The notes below the pieces were generated by a model. It had not been told where the DNA came from, did not search any database, and worked only from the letters and a program-made list of their open reading frames with translations. A program made the translations under genes and the position numbers. Positions 12,092 through 24,346 of a DNA stretch of 64,000 nt are shown in pieces. Source of the DNA: Burhinus oedicnemus (lineage: Eukaryota; Chordata; Aves; Charadriiformes; Burhinidae); the NCBI GenBank assembly GCA_008921705.1, contig VFFE01006810.1, positions 267,586 through 331,585 of the forward strand. Direction: 5' to 3'. Every line of letters begins with the position of its first letter. Positions within the stretch are counted from its first letter, which is position 1.

Positions 12092-12106
12092 AAAAAAAAA
12101 AAAAAA
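12092..12106. repeat. A15 homopolymer
   Basis: Fifteen consecutive A on the plus strand. It is not preceded by a recognisable retroposed gene or SINE, so I treat it as a simple repeat. Confidence 0.9.
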
Positions 12107-12981
12107 GTTCATTAGTTAACAATTATGTATTCTCAGTGGTGGAGTAACGATGGGAGTGAGCTAACAGGCTACAGCACAGTTTAAAACTAATAACAGCTGG
12201 AATATTTATTGGGTTAATCAGGTCAAAGCAACCTGCCACCCAGAACTTCATTAAATGTCATTTTGCCATTAAAAACAAATCCTAACTTGACTGGAAGGAG
12301 TGAGGGGATGTCTCCAGCACGGGCAGAAGCAGCAACCTACTTTGTGTGTTGACTTTCTGTGTGTGAGATATATAGTCAGCATTTCTAATGAATCTGCTTG
12401 GAGCGACTGGAATATTATGATTTATAGCACCTTCCCACTCTCTATCATAGCATTTTATTAGATGGATGGGAAGCCAGTAGTAATGAGGTTAGGAATGAGA
12501 AAACATCCATCAAGCTTGGCTACATCTTCTCAGGAAAGACAACACACTATCTCCTATGTCACAGGCAGTGATCTAGGTCACGATGGTATAAAATGTGTGA
12601 TTAAAACCAAGCATTTGACACTAGATAATAGGCATCTAGTTAAAAAATAGCTCTAGTGTTCCTGACTTTTAATTAAACCCAACTCATAAATATGCACTGT
12701 GGTAAATATACTGCAGAATGGGTCTTGTTTATATTCCACCACATAACAATTACCTCCAGAACGAACCCTTTATTTCACTACATGCTGTTATTAGGCAAGA
12801 GACAGTCTAAAATACAAATGTTAAGCCAGTGATGTTAGGCAAGCACACAATGATCCCATCCACTTCAATTGCTCGCTCTCCTTCTCACACTTGCTACTGC
12901 AGTTATCAATCTAAAATAAAGCACCCTTAATCATTTTTAGCAATCTTTCAAGGCACCTTTGATTGCCTTAGTAATAACTGA

Positions 12982-12998
12982 GGGGGGGGGAGGGGGGG
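12982..12998 (+). repeat. G9-A-G7 run
   Basis: Nine G, one A, then seven G in an otherwise AT-rich neighbourhood. It can form a compact intramolecular or intermolecular G-quadruplex in principle, since each run can be split into two GGG tracts. It is also a likely site of sequencing or length error. Confidence 0.85.
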
Positions 12999-13510
12999 AC
13001 TCTTAAATATGGAACGGTAGTGCTCTGTAAATCTATCCCTTCAAGGGGTTGATTCTTTTCTGTGTGGCTCATTTATGGATGATTTTTTTTTTTACATGGC
13101 TTTGAATAATGTAAAGGTGACAAATTTGTGTACAGAAGCCACAGACAGTATGTAGGCACTTGTTCAGCAAGGTATTTAACTGTGTGCCTGACTTAAGCAC
13201 CGTGAGTCATCTCACGGAGGTTAACAGTCAATTACCCATTGATTGCTAACTCAACAATTGATCAGTAAAGGAGTAATCCAGTTCCCTCCTGGTTTCAAGA
13301 GGCAACATCCTCATGATGAAGCTAAAGGCACTGGGATCAAGTTCTGTATGTCGGGGAATTCTTGCTGCAATAAAGGCAATGAGAGTTTTTTCGTGCCACA
13401 GGTGACCATGCAGCAGGATATGGAGCTAGCTGCAGTGTAGCTGCTCAGGTTTTCATCCAGTGGGCTTTGTGGTAAAGCAAGGCCCTCTGTTCTCTTTGTT
13501 TTATGTTCAG

Positions 13511-13566
13511 GTGGAGGTTAAAGATCCAAGGGCATTCATTGCTACTTACAGGGGAAATAGCAAAAG
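13511..13566 (+). other. Candidate short exon
   Basis: A pyrimidine-rich acceptor 'ctctttgttttatgttcag' ends at 13510, and the donor 'caaaag|gtaagc' starts at 13567. The 56-nt interval is open in two forward frames. Frame 1 starts VEVKDPRAFIATYRGNSK. No family is recognised. Pairs of decoy splice sites this close are common by chance, so this is a low-confidence item, noted mainly because a second exon-like segment follows at 14013. Confidence 0.15.
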
Positions 13567-14012
13567 GTAAGCATTTCTGTCTTTAAGGAGATTATTCTGA
13601 TCCACTAAATGAGGTACATCAATATCTGCTTAGCTGTGAGCAGGAAACAATCATGGGCCTGATGGACGTGCTACAGTGGGTAAGTACTTTGACTTAATCT
13701 CCTTGCTGTTTTCTATTGTAAATGAAATTACTTTTGTCAGATCCATAGAGTTATCAAAAAATACTTACATGGATGTTGAGACAAAAAAACTCACATAAAA
13801 TAATTTGCATTTTTTCCCCACTCTTCAGAAACACACTGAATATTCTGTTTTTAAAAACTCACAGGCAGAAGAAATGGCATTTTATAATGGTGACGTATCT
13901 TGGTAAACACAGTGAGTTTTCTAGTGGAGCTGAATCATTGAATTTTATGATTTGCCCAGAAGACTTGCAAATTCATGACTTCTGTGGTAAAATGCTGGTT
14001 TTTCCCCTCTAG

Positions 14013-14118
14013 GGAGACCTTTGAAACATTTGCTAGCAGCCTCCAGGGAGCTGAATATTCGTGTGATGCTTCTTCTGTTTCCACCTGCTACACTGAAGGA
14101 TGCCTATAAATACACAAG
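14013..14118 (+). other. Candidate short exon
   Basis: The acceptor 'tttttcccctctag' ends at 14012 and the donor 'acacaag|gtatgt' starts at 14119. The 106-nt interval is open in the frame reading RPLKHLLAASRELNIRVMLL and onward to KDAYKYTR. The frame continuing from frame 1 of the 13511-13566 segment ends in a stop just before the donor, so the two are not both coding in a simple joined frame. They could be exons of a non-coding transcript, or decoys. Confidence 0.17.
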
Positions 14119-14209
14119 GTATGTTTCAGAGGTAACTTTTGCGTATAATCAGTTACCATATTTGTTGCCTGGCTTTTTTTATAGGCAGAGGGAGAGGAAA
14201 TAGCCTTTC

Positions 14210-17200
14210 TTATTTTCAAAGACAGCTAGATCTATAACAAAAGAATCTTTCAAAGAAAACCTGTTAGATTGCTTCAGAATAGTAAGGATGATTTCTATAG
14301 AAGCTGTTGCACCAACACAAAGTACTGATTTTTCCTATGATGTTTGGTTAGAGGAGTGCATGCAGAGTTTCATCCTAAACAATAACCTTAAAAAATACAC
14401 TAAAATTCGCTGACCTAATTCACTTCATTATTAGTGTTCTGCCAGTGCATTTTCCTAACATAACCCTTCCCGGTATCATCCATTGAAGCGATTTGGTTTT
14501 TCTTTCATGTCATCACGTCATATTTATTTAAGAAGTTAAAATATTTTCAATAGTTTCAGAAAATTATTGAAGTCTTATTGGATGGAAATGGTAACATCAT
14601 CAACCAAACTATGTCTGTCATATATGGTGAAATATATCTTTATGGTGTATTTAACAGCTTGCTATTTACAATGAATTTTAATAACAGGACTAATCTGCCT
14701 CAACAAAAAAGATAAACTTGAGTGTTAATAAGAGGTGGGCTGTGGTGCCACCCAAGTGCACCACTAAGGCTTTGGCACAAAATCAGAATAGTTTCTTGGA
14801 TGAAACAAGTACTGTGCAAATAAACCATGGTCTGCCTAGTTGCAGTCATCATAATCCTTGCAGAAAGAGATTTATTATGCTGGATTTTATTATGCATCCA
14901 TTTTTCAGAGGAATAAATTACATGCTTCTTTTGCTGTGTTAATATTGCAGGCGACCATGACTACTGTTATACACTCCCTAGGAAACAGATTTTATATAGT
15001 GCCAATTAAGCAGGAGGCGGGAATGTTGGCAAGAGGATTTCAGTATCTCAGCTAAAGGTCAATATGGCTACCAACCAGCCAGCATTTATTTAGTAATGGA
15101 TTGTATAGTCAGCACTGGGTTGGAGTCCAACTTCTGCTAAGGGAATTGAATATACAGTCTTCTGAATGAGAGCAGGTGCTATCAAAGGAACCATCCCAGT
15201 ATTTAGGAGACAGCTTAAAATAGTTGTAAAGCATGTCCATGACCTCATCTGACCAAGCTAGCTTTTGTACTTTTTTTTTCTTTTTTCTGGATAGCATTAA
15301 TGTTTCCACACCAAACTAGCAGAATTTATATATTGACAATTTGCCATTAGCACTGTATGTAGACTTGGTTAGTAATGTTAGCTTCTTCTCTCCCTCCCTC
15401 CCTTTTTTACAGATGGCAAGAAATTCTAACCCTGATCAAAAACTACAGCAGGTCTGGTAGCTTGGCTGTCTTCTAGCATCTGAGGAAAAAAACATATTTT
15501 CTTTTTAAGGTGATTCAGGAAATAACTGCCAATTTAATTTTTCTCTGCTATATTTATTACTTCTTAGTGTTCAAATGAGATTTTCACTTAGCTTTCTTCA
15601 CATACTGCCATGAAAGAACTATTGAGACTTGATTGCTGACTTTATAAATGCCTAGAAAGGGTCTGAATGAGCAAGGTGAGGTCTGGGATCATCTTTAATT
15701 TAAGGCTAAAACCTGACAAAACTGACATTGAATGGAATGGAGAGACAGTTTAGCTTTTAGGAGGGGACATGTAAGTAGATATTAACCTGTTTTCTTATAT
15801 TCCAATAAAAATACTCATACCCTGCTCTCTGTAAACTTGGCCACCACTGAGAAAAACAAATGATACCAAGACTTTTCCGCAAATAAATTTTAGTAGACCG
15901 AAGGTCTCACACACATTGCGTACAGTGAAACGCCTGTCCCTTTGTAGGCTGAGATGTGAACTGGTCTGTATCTCCCTTCACCCCTCTTGCTTTTTCCTTG
16001 CCTCTGCCCCTTTCTGAATACTGCACATTTAGACAGTCCTTGCTTGTTAGATAGATTCCCCTGCCATCCAGCACTTGCAAAATTAATAGTAATCTCACCT
16101 TTCAAGATCATTCCCAAATTCTTCACAATCTGCAAGAAGAAACTTCCAAGAGTGCCATTTCTTCCCCCATGCCAAAGGCATAGGTGATACAATTCATTCT
16201 TTGAATTCATCTGTCCTGAAAGTCACCATCCCACGTTAATGTTTTTCAGTCCACACAAATTCATGCAGTTTTTCAAAGGAAACTCGTGTTTCTTTGCTAT
16301 TTAATTTTACAATTAAGTGGGCTGAACCCAAAACTTTCAATTTTGCCCACAAGCTGGGAAAGAGGAATCATTTCATATTTGCTTATTTCCTTATATCTGC
16401 TCAGTGACGATCACATTTGTTCCTCATTTTATCATTGCTAATAGAAGAACATAATTTTTCCTCAGCAGTAGCTGACATTTTGAGGGCAGGTTTGTCATAT
16501 GACATGCCTGGCCAGAAGCTGCAGGTGTTCCTGTTTCACTAGACCACATGGCTTCCCAGGACACCACAAATTCTGCTTCATTAGAAAATTTCCCAGCAGC
16601 TCTGATGATGACCCTTACTTTTATCACACATATTATGCAGTGTGGCATTAATCCTAGATTGTTGGAAATCACTTATTTAAAGAAAGAGATAGTTCTTGCC
16701 AAGCTTACTTGTGGCATGGACCTAGCTCTTATCCAAGAAAATAACTTCATGGCTGCCTGTCTCCACCCACATAATTTTCACTGATTTCTTCGAGTTTTGA
16801 AGCAAGAAACATCCAAGCAGCGAAGGAAATGAAATTTTCTAGTCATTCACAACTGGAAACTTCCTGCCTCTCTGGAATGAGTCTACATTAGGGCAACATG
16901 CAAAAGCAGTGCATGAGGGCTCTTTAGTTTGCACAAAGCATCATGTGTGCCAAGGAGTTCCCAGTACATAATCAGAAGGAACTGTGCTTCTAAAGATCAT
17001 TGCACATGTGTTCTTGATTGCTTATCTCTCTGACTGGGTGCCTCTTATCTCTGTCTTTTAGAGACAACAGGTAAAAGCAGCAGCTAAGTACAATTACCAA
17101 GGCTTTACTCAGTTTGTGACTGCCAGCAAATAGAGGAGAAAGGATGAAGCAGTTCACTGCATATTAATACTATATTGAATACTAGCACCAAAGCACAGAT

Positions 17201-20200
17201 TTTTAACTGATTCCTATATACCTGTCTTAGGCATTAAATGTGCAATTCTTTTACAGAACTCTACTTTTACATTCCAGTATGTGAGTTTGTATGCATAGAC
17301 ACAATATAATACTTAATGCCTAACGATACTTGGACAACTGCCTGCTTGTAAAAGTGCTTTCTGAGGGAGAGCGGAGTAGCTCCTACAAGTGCACCAGCAA
17401 GCACTTTTCTGCACAGTGTGATGCCCTTTGTCAGGTATGGAGAGGGATCATCATTAGTATGATGCAGGTATAAAAGGAATATTTGAAATTCTCAGTCTGT
17501 ACTTGGTCCAATCATAACAAAGCCATCAACACATCCCAGTCATTAGGAGCAGGTATTTTGGTTTTCTAAATTTGCAGAAGCCAAGTCTTACTTACATCAC
17601 TAAGACGGAGTTAACTGGTGCAGACTGCAATAAATTCTTCTGGAGATCACCTATGAGCCCCCCTGACACTGAGAGTGCAATCTTGCAATGTATAAACTTT
17701 GAGAGACCTAAAGACTAGATTAAGCATTCTTAACTTCTTCCCCCCCTTCGCCCCCTGCAAAAAAAGCTGCTATCTTGATAGTGTACCAAGATCAATGTGA
17801 GGGGGAATTTGTATTTGTGCAGATAAGAGTATTCAAAGAAAAGTAGCCAAGGTAAGGGACACTTCTGTCTGTAACCCCTAAGGATATTTCAAGGAGAATG
17901 CCTCTTACAGAGGATGGCATCACCATCAGCAAACAATATTAAGATTTTTGTTTTCATGATAATCTTTTAGCAAGAGAAAAAAAGTAAGAGATAGGACAGC
18001 ATCTTCCTTGCAAGAAAACTAGGCTTCTCTAAGTGTCACTTTCTTAACAAGGGTCCCCACAGTGCCATTGTGTTTACTTTCCTTGCATAGAAAAGCTAAA
18101 CAGTGAGAACACTGGTGCATAAGCCCTTCAACTATTGAGATATTGAATTCTGATCTTTAATAAACCAACACTGATTTACTTCACTGCTTCTGTTTGCTTA
18201 GTTAAGCTCCACTGACATAGGAAAAGGCACACATAATTTAATCAGATTGCTTTTTTCATTTGATTTTTATTAATGCAGCAAGCAGGCATTGAGCTCAGTG
18301 AATTCGCTCAGTTCTCACCAGTAGAATACCCCTTCCTCCCTCAGACTGGAAGTTTCAAACAACAGCGCAAAATCACAATAAAGTACAGGAGCTTATGTGG
18401 AGATGACATGAGGTCTGTTTCAATGGGACAGGCTCTCCTTTTTCAATCTTGCATTAAAAACATGCTTTGTGGAATAGAGAACGGAGTATTTAAAGTGAGC
18501 GCTGAATTGTTCTCATTTCAGTGAAGCTGTGATAAACATGTCACTCTATTTTCTCCTAGAAAAATCCCACCACTGTGGGACTCCAGGAATCTATCTATCC
18601 AGCTGCCTTATGCCATTCAGCATCCAGCACAGCCTGCTGTTCTTAGCATTCTCCTCCCATCTAGATAAATATAGTACTTTTGAGCTGTCACAACTGGAGA
18701 CCTACAGATTTTCTTACTTTTCATGTTTTGCAGTTCACAGCAGCGTTTGCCAAGTTTTTCCCATTTATTTCAGGGTCAGACCTTCAAAAAGGCACTTGCA
18801 CTCATTTCTCCATACAGAACTGTCATGATGATTTTAACAAACAACTTTAAAATAAAGCTGAGCATCATGTAAGGGTAATTCCACACTGTGCCTGTCATAA
18901 GCTCTGAAGACACTTGCACTTTGTGTAGAGGAGAGCTGATGAAAGTCTTGGAGATTTCACTGTTCAAACAGTTTCCATTTACCTGTTTTCTGCCAGCCAA
19001 CATTGTTTATCCTATTGTGTTATTCCACCTCTATCATATTTGATTGCACTCCATTCTGTAATGTAAAGACTGAATTGACACAGGCATAAATGTTATGAAT
19101 ATACGTATAATATGATTTTAAAAGTCTTAACCTCTGAGGAGCATCTGCGTGATTCTGTTTTCTGTAAGTTATGGTGTCTGCCATCATCGAGGGATAAGCA
19201 GCCTGTCCACATTTTCCTTTATTCTCAAAAGAACACACAAAGCAGTGATGTTAATTGTCAAAATTATACTTCCTCTCTGATGGCAGATCTTCACCTTAAT
19301 GAAAAATCTCACAGGACAAGATAGGGAAAGAAGAGGAAATGATGTCTTTCTTGGTATAGATTGTCCTTTATCAGAAAAAAAATGTTTAGAAAGTAGCATT
19401 ATTATTTGGAGAACAGAAATTACTTTTCAAGTAAAACATGGACCTTTCTCCCAGGCTAGTTTCCATTTCAAAGCTCCTAACTATGTTAGAAACAAATACA
19501 GCTTAAGTATATTCTTTATCACATTTAACTCTATCAGATTTAAAAGTGAGTTAGTTTGTGCTAGAATTGCAGGATGACACATCTCCACATCTCTCGAAGG
19601 TTTTTAATACTGATCGTGAACATGTTTTGTTCTTAAGTATATAGAGATAGTTGTGTTGCTAACCTCTTCTTATGACAGACCTCTGCTTACTTTTCAATCC
19701 GTAATTATTCTAAAAGTCTCTGTGTACACATGGCATCCACATTGTAGTATCTCTGCTTAAGTAAGAGTATTTAAAGAAACATTTCACTTTGGTCTGTCTC
19801 CATGATCATGTCTTAAGTACTGAATGATAAGTAGACAGGACAAATAAAGGAAAAAAATACACCTTCGTAACAGCATAAGCAGTCAAACATTTTTAACCAC
19901 AACTTTCAAACTGAGGGGCAAAATAAAAATACACCTAATGAATAATATCCCACTGCTTAGAAATTCTGAGCACCTAGAGGCCCACAAAATCCTTTACATC
20001 AATATTGTTTTGTAAGACATTTTTTATGAGTTTCAACTCAAAATGTTTATTATTTCCTGAAGCATGAAAATACCTTGAAGTATTTCTAGGTTACTACAAC
20101 ACTTACTCACACAATAAATTATTTGTTTAATTCATAAAGTTATTAATTCTTTACTATTACAGATCCATTATCAACACCAAGATTACAACATTTCAACGTG

Positions 20201-22400
20201 CTAGAGATAATGCCTGGAGATTGTCCTATGTGTTTTTACCATAAACCATCCTGAAAGGGCTTCTCTGTTCTAAGTCAATAATTTCAGTGACAAAGCTGCC
20301 ACACCTGTCTGTTATTTTAAATGAACATTAAAAAAAAAACACCTTCACTTTCTTAAAGTATGCTGAAAGAAAGAAATAGAGCAAGGATGCAAGAACATTC
20401 TGATGACCTACACTGAACGTAATTATTCTCAGTTCCTTCATCTGTAACACTTATGAAACGTGTGGTAGCATTCTCCCAGAGAGCTTCTGAAATACCTAGT
20501 TATGTGGAGAGAGCTGTATTGAAAACATGGTATTACAACAGCTTCAGTTTCTTGAGTTTTTACCTATGAAAGCAGTAGCTGGGGTCTGTTAAAAATCTGG
20601 GGTTCATAAATTAATTTCACATCGATCTAGCAACAAAAGAAAGAGTTTCAAAAACAATGTTTGTGGAAGGCTGTACAGTGAATAGAACTCCGGAAATACT
20701 TAGCACATGATATAATATATAATCAAATTTAAAAAAATAAAATTAAAGCATTCTAGTTCCAATTTTTACTCCATTGGTTTTTTTTGGCTTGCCACAAAAC
20801 TGTATACAAAAAAGAAAATAGTTATCTTGAAACATTTGTAGGAACTTGTTCCTTTCATGAAATAAGCCTGTCATGAAACTAAAATGTCATCTGTCATAGC
20901 AAACAAACTGTCACTCCCTTCTGGCAAATGGCTCAGTCTTCGGTCTGCTTGTCTGCCCACCTGATGGGATTGCAGAATATTGCTACAATGATGGGCCACT
21001 CATATTCAAAATCTTGCCTCCAAGAGTCCTCCTCCAATTTACACTCAAAACACTCCCTGCTCCCCCCATATGACAAGTCAGATTCCTAATGATAAATATT
21101 GCAAATGAGTCTTCTCTGCATATTCTGAACAGTGTAATGTGAAGCCTATCAGCACTCTGCTTTTACGTGCTGGAAGCTGGACATCTTAGCAGAATGCTTG
21201 TGATACTGGAAGAATCTTGTCAGTCAAGTTTGGCCACGAAACAAAGATGCAGAAAATACTTCTCATGCAACTCCTTCAAGTCTTAATCACCCAAAGAAGT
21301 GACCTTCACACTGTCTTACTGACAGACTTTCAAACAGACGTATTTGCCTAAAAATGTTCCAGGTTTTGCTTATGTATAACATTCAAAGGAGGGGAGTATG
21401 ATGCGATAACTATTTGTAGGAAGGTCTGGACTATACCATTTTTTAAAATAAAGTGCCCTCAACATTTTCAAATAATTCAGTATTTCCCACTAAATCTTTT
21501 CGAACACACATGCAGATATCCCTGGAAAGGATTCCACCCTTGGGTGTTACAGCAAATACATGGTATTTCTGGTTTTTATGGCTATGTTCAAAGTAATTTT
21601 CATAAACTGTTTACGGTTCTTTGTTTTTTAAAAAAATACAGTTCAAAAATGATCTATTAAACTGAGTCTATTTTAATCATAAGAAACCATGCTATACACT
21701 TAGATTCTCAATCTTTAATCCTCCGTTCCCTATGCAGCATCCATGTGGAGTCTCTCAATCTGCAATTCTGAGGCATAATCCTGTACAAGTACACTATTAA
21801 GTTCCATGGTAAACCAGCCAGAGAAGGGCAAAAAGGATTAGACTGCTGCAGTTTAGCAAAGATTCAGTGAATGTGTCACTTTAAAGTCTGCCAGGTTTTG
21901 ACAGGAATAGATACTTGCAATCTAAATGTATTATTTATCTAAGTATTAATTACCTATGGAGAAAAAAAAAAAAAAGAGTTATCCCACAGAAGTAACCTAA
22001 ATTTTACAGTATGGTCATTTGTAAGTAAATTTGCAAAGCTATGCACAGGGAGCTAAGGATAAACCCCATTAGTGAATAAATGGATTTGCACATTTTATAC
22101 TTGTATACAGCTTGGAAAATGTACATTTTCATGTCTTAGCCTGAAGATCCAATGGCTGCTTCAGAGCTGCTGTCTGCTAGTACCTGGAAAAGATGCTAAA
22201 TATTCCCATTGTCTGTACAAGATAGTCCAATGTTTACAGGAAAACTATGTGTATGGTAAAAAATCCCAAAACTGAGAATGCACCAAATCTTTTTTAGCTA
22301 AAGGCCATGTAGAAGATGCAGTTGAGGTATAAAATAATGTTAAAGGAGGATGAAACTAAGGGTGCCTTAAAATTCTAGTAGAAAACAGGTTACTGGAGGG
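14210..22400. other. Non-coding, no recognised element
   Basis: About 8 kb without a recognised gene or repeat family. A strong pyrimidine tract ending in AG lies at about 15384-15412, but the frame beginning there closes after 15 codons. The open frames at 15890-16210, 16424-16784, 18273-18828 and 19020-19577 are short, overlap on both strands and have no domain signature. Confidence 0.5.
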
Positions 22401-22404
22401 AAAA

Positions 22405-23200
22405 AAATGAAGCTTCCCCGTTTTTCAGACATTTACGTGTTCCTGAAAGACGTTTTTTTCATCACCTGTTTTCTTCCTTTTCCATTTCTTGCATTTGTAA
22501 TTTTAAGCTTATTATCTGTTCCATTGTCTCAGCACTATTTCCCACTTCTCTCCTTCATGAATATGCATTTTTGCTTTCCTATAGCTTCTATCTGCAGTGT
22601 CAGAATTGTGTCTTAGAGTTTCACTGAAGAAGTTTTCACAATCGCTAGTCCATCTTTCTTTAAAGAACTTTTTTTCCATTATTCTTTTCCAAAGCTTTGC
22701 TCTGCCAAAAATCTTAATTCCTCCTTCCTCCATGGGATGCGTATGAGTATCTTTAAACTATGTCATCATTTCTCTACCCAAGATCTAGCTCTCTACATAT
22801 CCCAACTAAAACAATGCTATTCATTTGCTTCAGCTCTCTCTTTCTCAGGTTACCTTCATGATTTTTATTTTTTTGAACAAGCCCATCTTCTGCCTCATCC
22901 AATGCCATCCACTTGCTGGATGTATTGTAATGGCCTTTTATGTCAGTGCTCCTACTTTCAAATTAATGTAAGTAAGTCCTTTATTTTTCTCCCTAATGTT
23001 GCTACTAGTTCCCTTTTGAATCCTCAGCCTCTCATTAGCACTATTTTCCACACTCCAACCCTTTCTCCGAATGATCTCTCCTCTGCTTCAAGCTTCTATC
23101 CTCTACCTCTCGTCAATACAGTGGTATTTCTTTAGCCTCTTTGTTTCTCCTTCTCTCGCTCTCCTTCAATCCTTTGCAAGCTAGTTTTTAGCTCTCCTCA
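22405..23200. other. Strand-skewed C/T-rich region with spurious long frames
   Basis: The plus strand is visibly pyrimidine-biased across about 800 bp, for example 'ctctccttcatgaatatgc' and 'ttctccttctctcgctctcc'. This lowers stop-codon density and gives open frames on both strands, the longest being 132 codons at 22737-23135. Their products are Ser/Phe/Leu/Pro-rich with no motif, signal peptide or splice context I can support. Confidence 0.4.
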
Positions 23201-23792
23201 CCAGTGAAACGACTCTCACTAATGACATTTTACAGAGCTACAGTAAATAATTTAGGGGCAACGTTAGTAATGCACAGGAAAGGAGGAGAGGAATTAAGAG
23301 ATACAGGAAAAGAGAACTTTTCAGCAGAGAACCACAACAAGATTGAGAGATACAAATACATTTTTCTTTATTATCTGTTCTCCAGAGAAAACAACCATAT
23401 TCCAAGAGTGATATATAAAGGGAAGCGAGATGAAGTCTCATGCTCCATAAATGAAGGACTTAGAAGTGAGAAAGGGTTCATAAAATGGATCAGGATAAAG
23501 TTACAGGGGAAGATCCTAAACAAAAGCAAGTGGGCTTTTCTTTACTAGAGTTTAAAAAGAATGAAGATTGACTAGCAGCCTGAAGAAAAGGTTATGGTTT
23601 CATAGTACTTAGGATAAGACAGGCAGTCAAAGATCATTATGCACTTTGAGTGCTTCCTATTTTTTAAGTCAATACTTCTCTCAGATACCACACACACTTG
23701 AATTGACAGCAAAAGTAGTCTGTTGTTTCATCAATACAAATCGAAGCAGCTTGATTTAAAATGCAATGTTTCCAGTAGTAATTCAAGTATTC

Positions 23793-23818
23793 GAAAGCTG
23801 TGTATGAAAGCTGTGTAT
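23793..23818. repeat. 13-bp tandem duplication
   Basis: The unit gaaagctgtgtat occurs twice in perfect tandem, followed by a third partial start 'ga'. It looks like a simple slippage duplication. Confidence 0.85.
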
Positions 23819-24326
23819 GATTCTGCTCGCATTCTGCTTCTGAGAGGGGCTAATGAAATACAAAGTGGGTACAGACTGTTTTCAATGGCACAATGACCAT
23901 AAAGCAGAACTACCCAAAGTACTTTCCAGAAAGTTTGATCAAAACCAACATTTTCTATGGAAAAGCTTACTTTTCTGGGAGGAAAATGAAGAGATTTTCC
24001 GTGGGAAAATAATTGAAACCACTGCTCTGGAAGTGAAAGTGAAGTTTATAAGAGCCTCCCACAAAAACTGCTGGACCTGAACCAAGTTGCCTACTCCTGA
24101 ACAGATGACAGGCAAAAAGGTTGAGCAAACCGATTCAGTCTTTCACCATCAACAAGGCTGGAAAATTGCTGTAAACTTCCATCTACCTACAGATTAAAGT
24201 ATTTCCAGGTGACCAGCCAGAAAATCAAACACATTTGTTTTCCCATAATAATAATTTTCCTTAAAATCCTTTTCCACTAAAGATTTCTGACTTTCTGGCC
24301 AAGGGCTGGTATTAACTCCCGCCACC

Positions 24327-24346
24327 CCTCTTTTTTAAAAAAGAGG
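24327..24346. repeat. Perfect 20-bp palindrome
   Basis: CCTCTTTTTTAAAAAAGAGG is its own reverse complement, with T6/A6 at the centre. Half of it is low-complexity, so a chance origin is easier than for the palindrome at 4990-5009. Confidence 0.85.

Noticed and set aside
22737..23135. 132-codon open frame
   Set aside because: It sits in a C/T-skewed region with equally long spurious frames on both strands, and no domain is recognisable.
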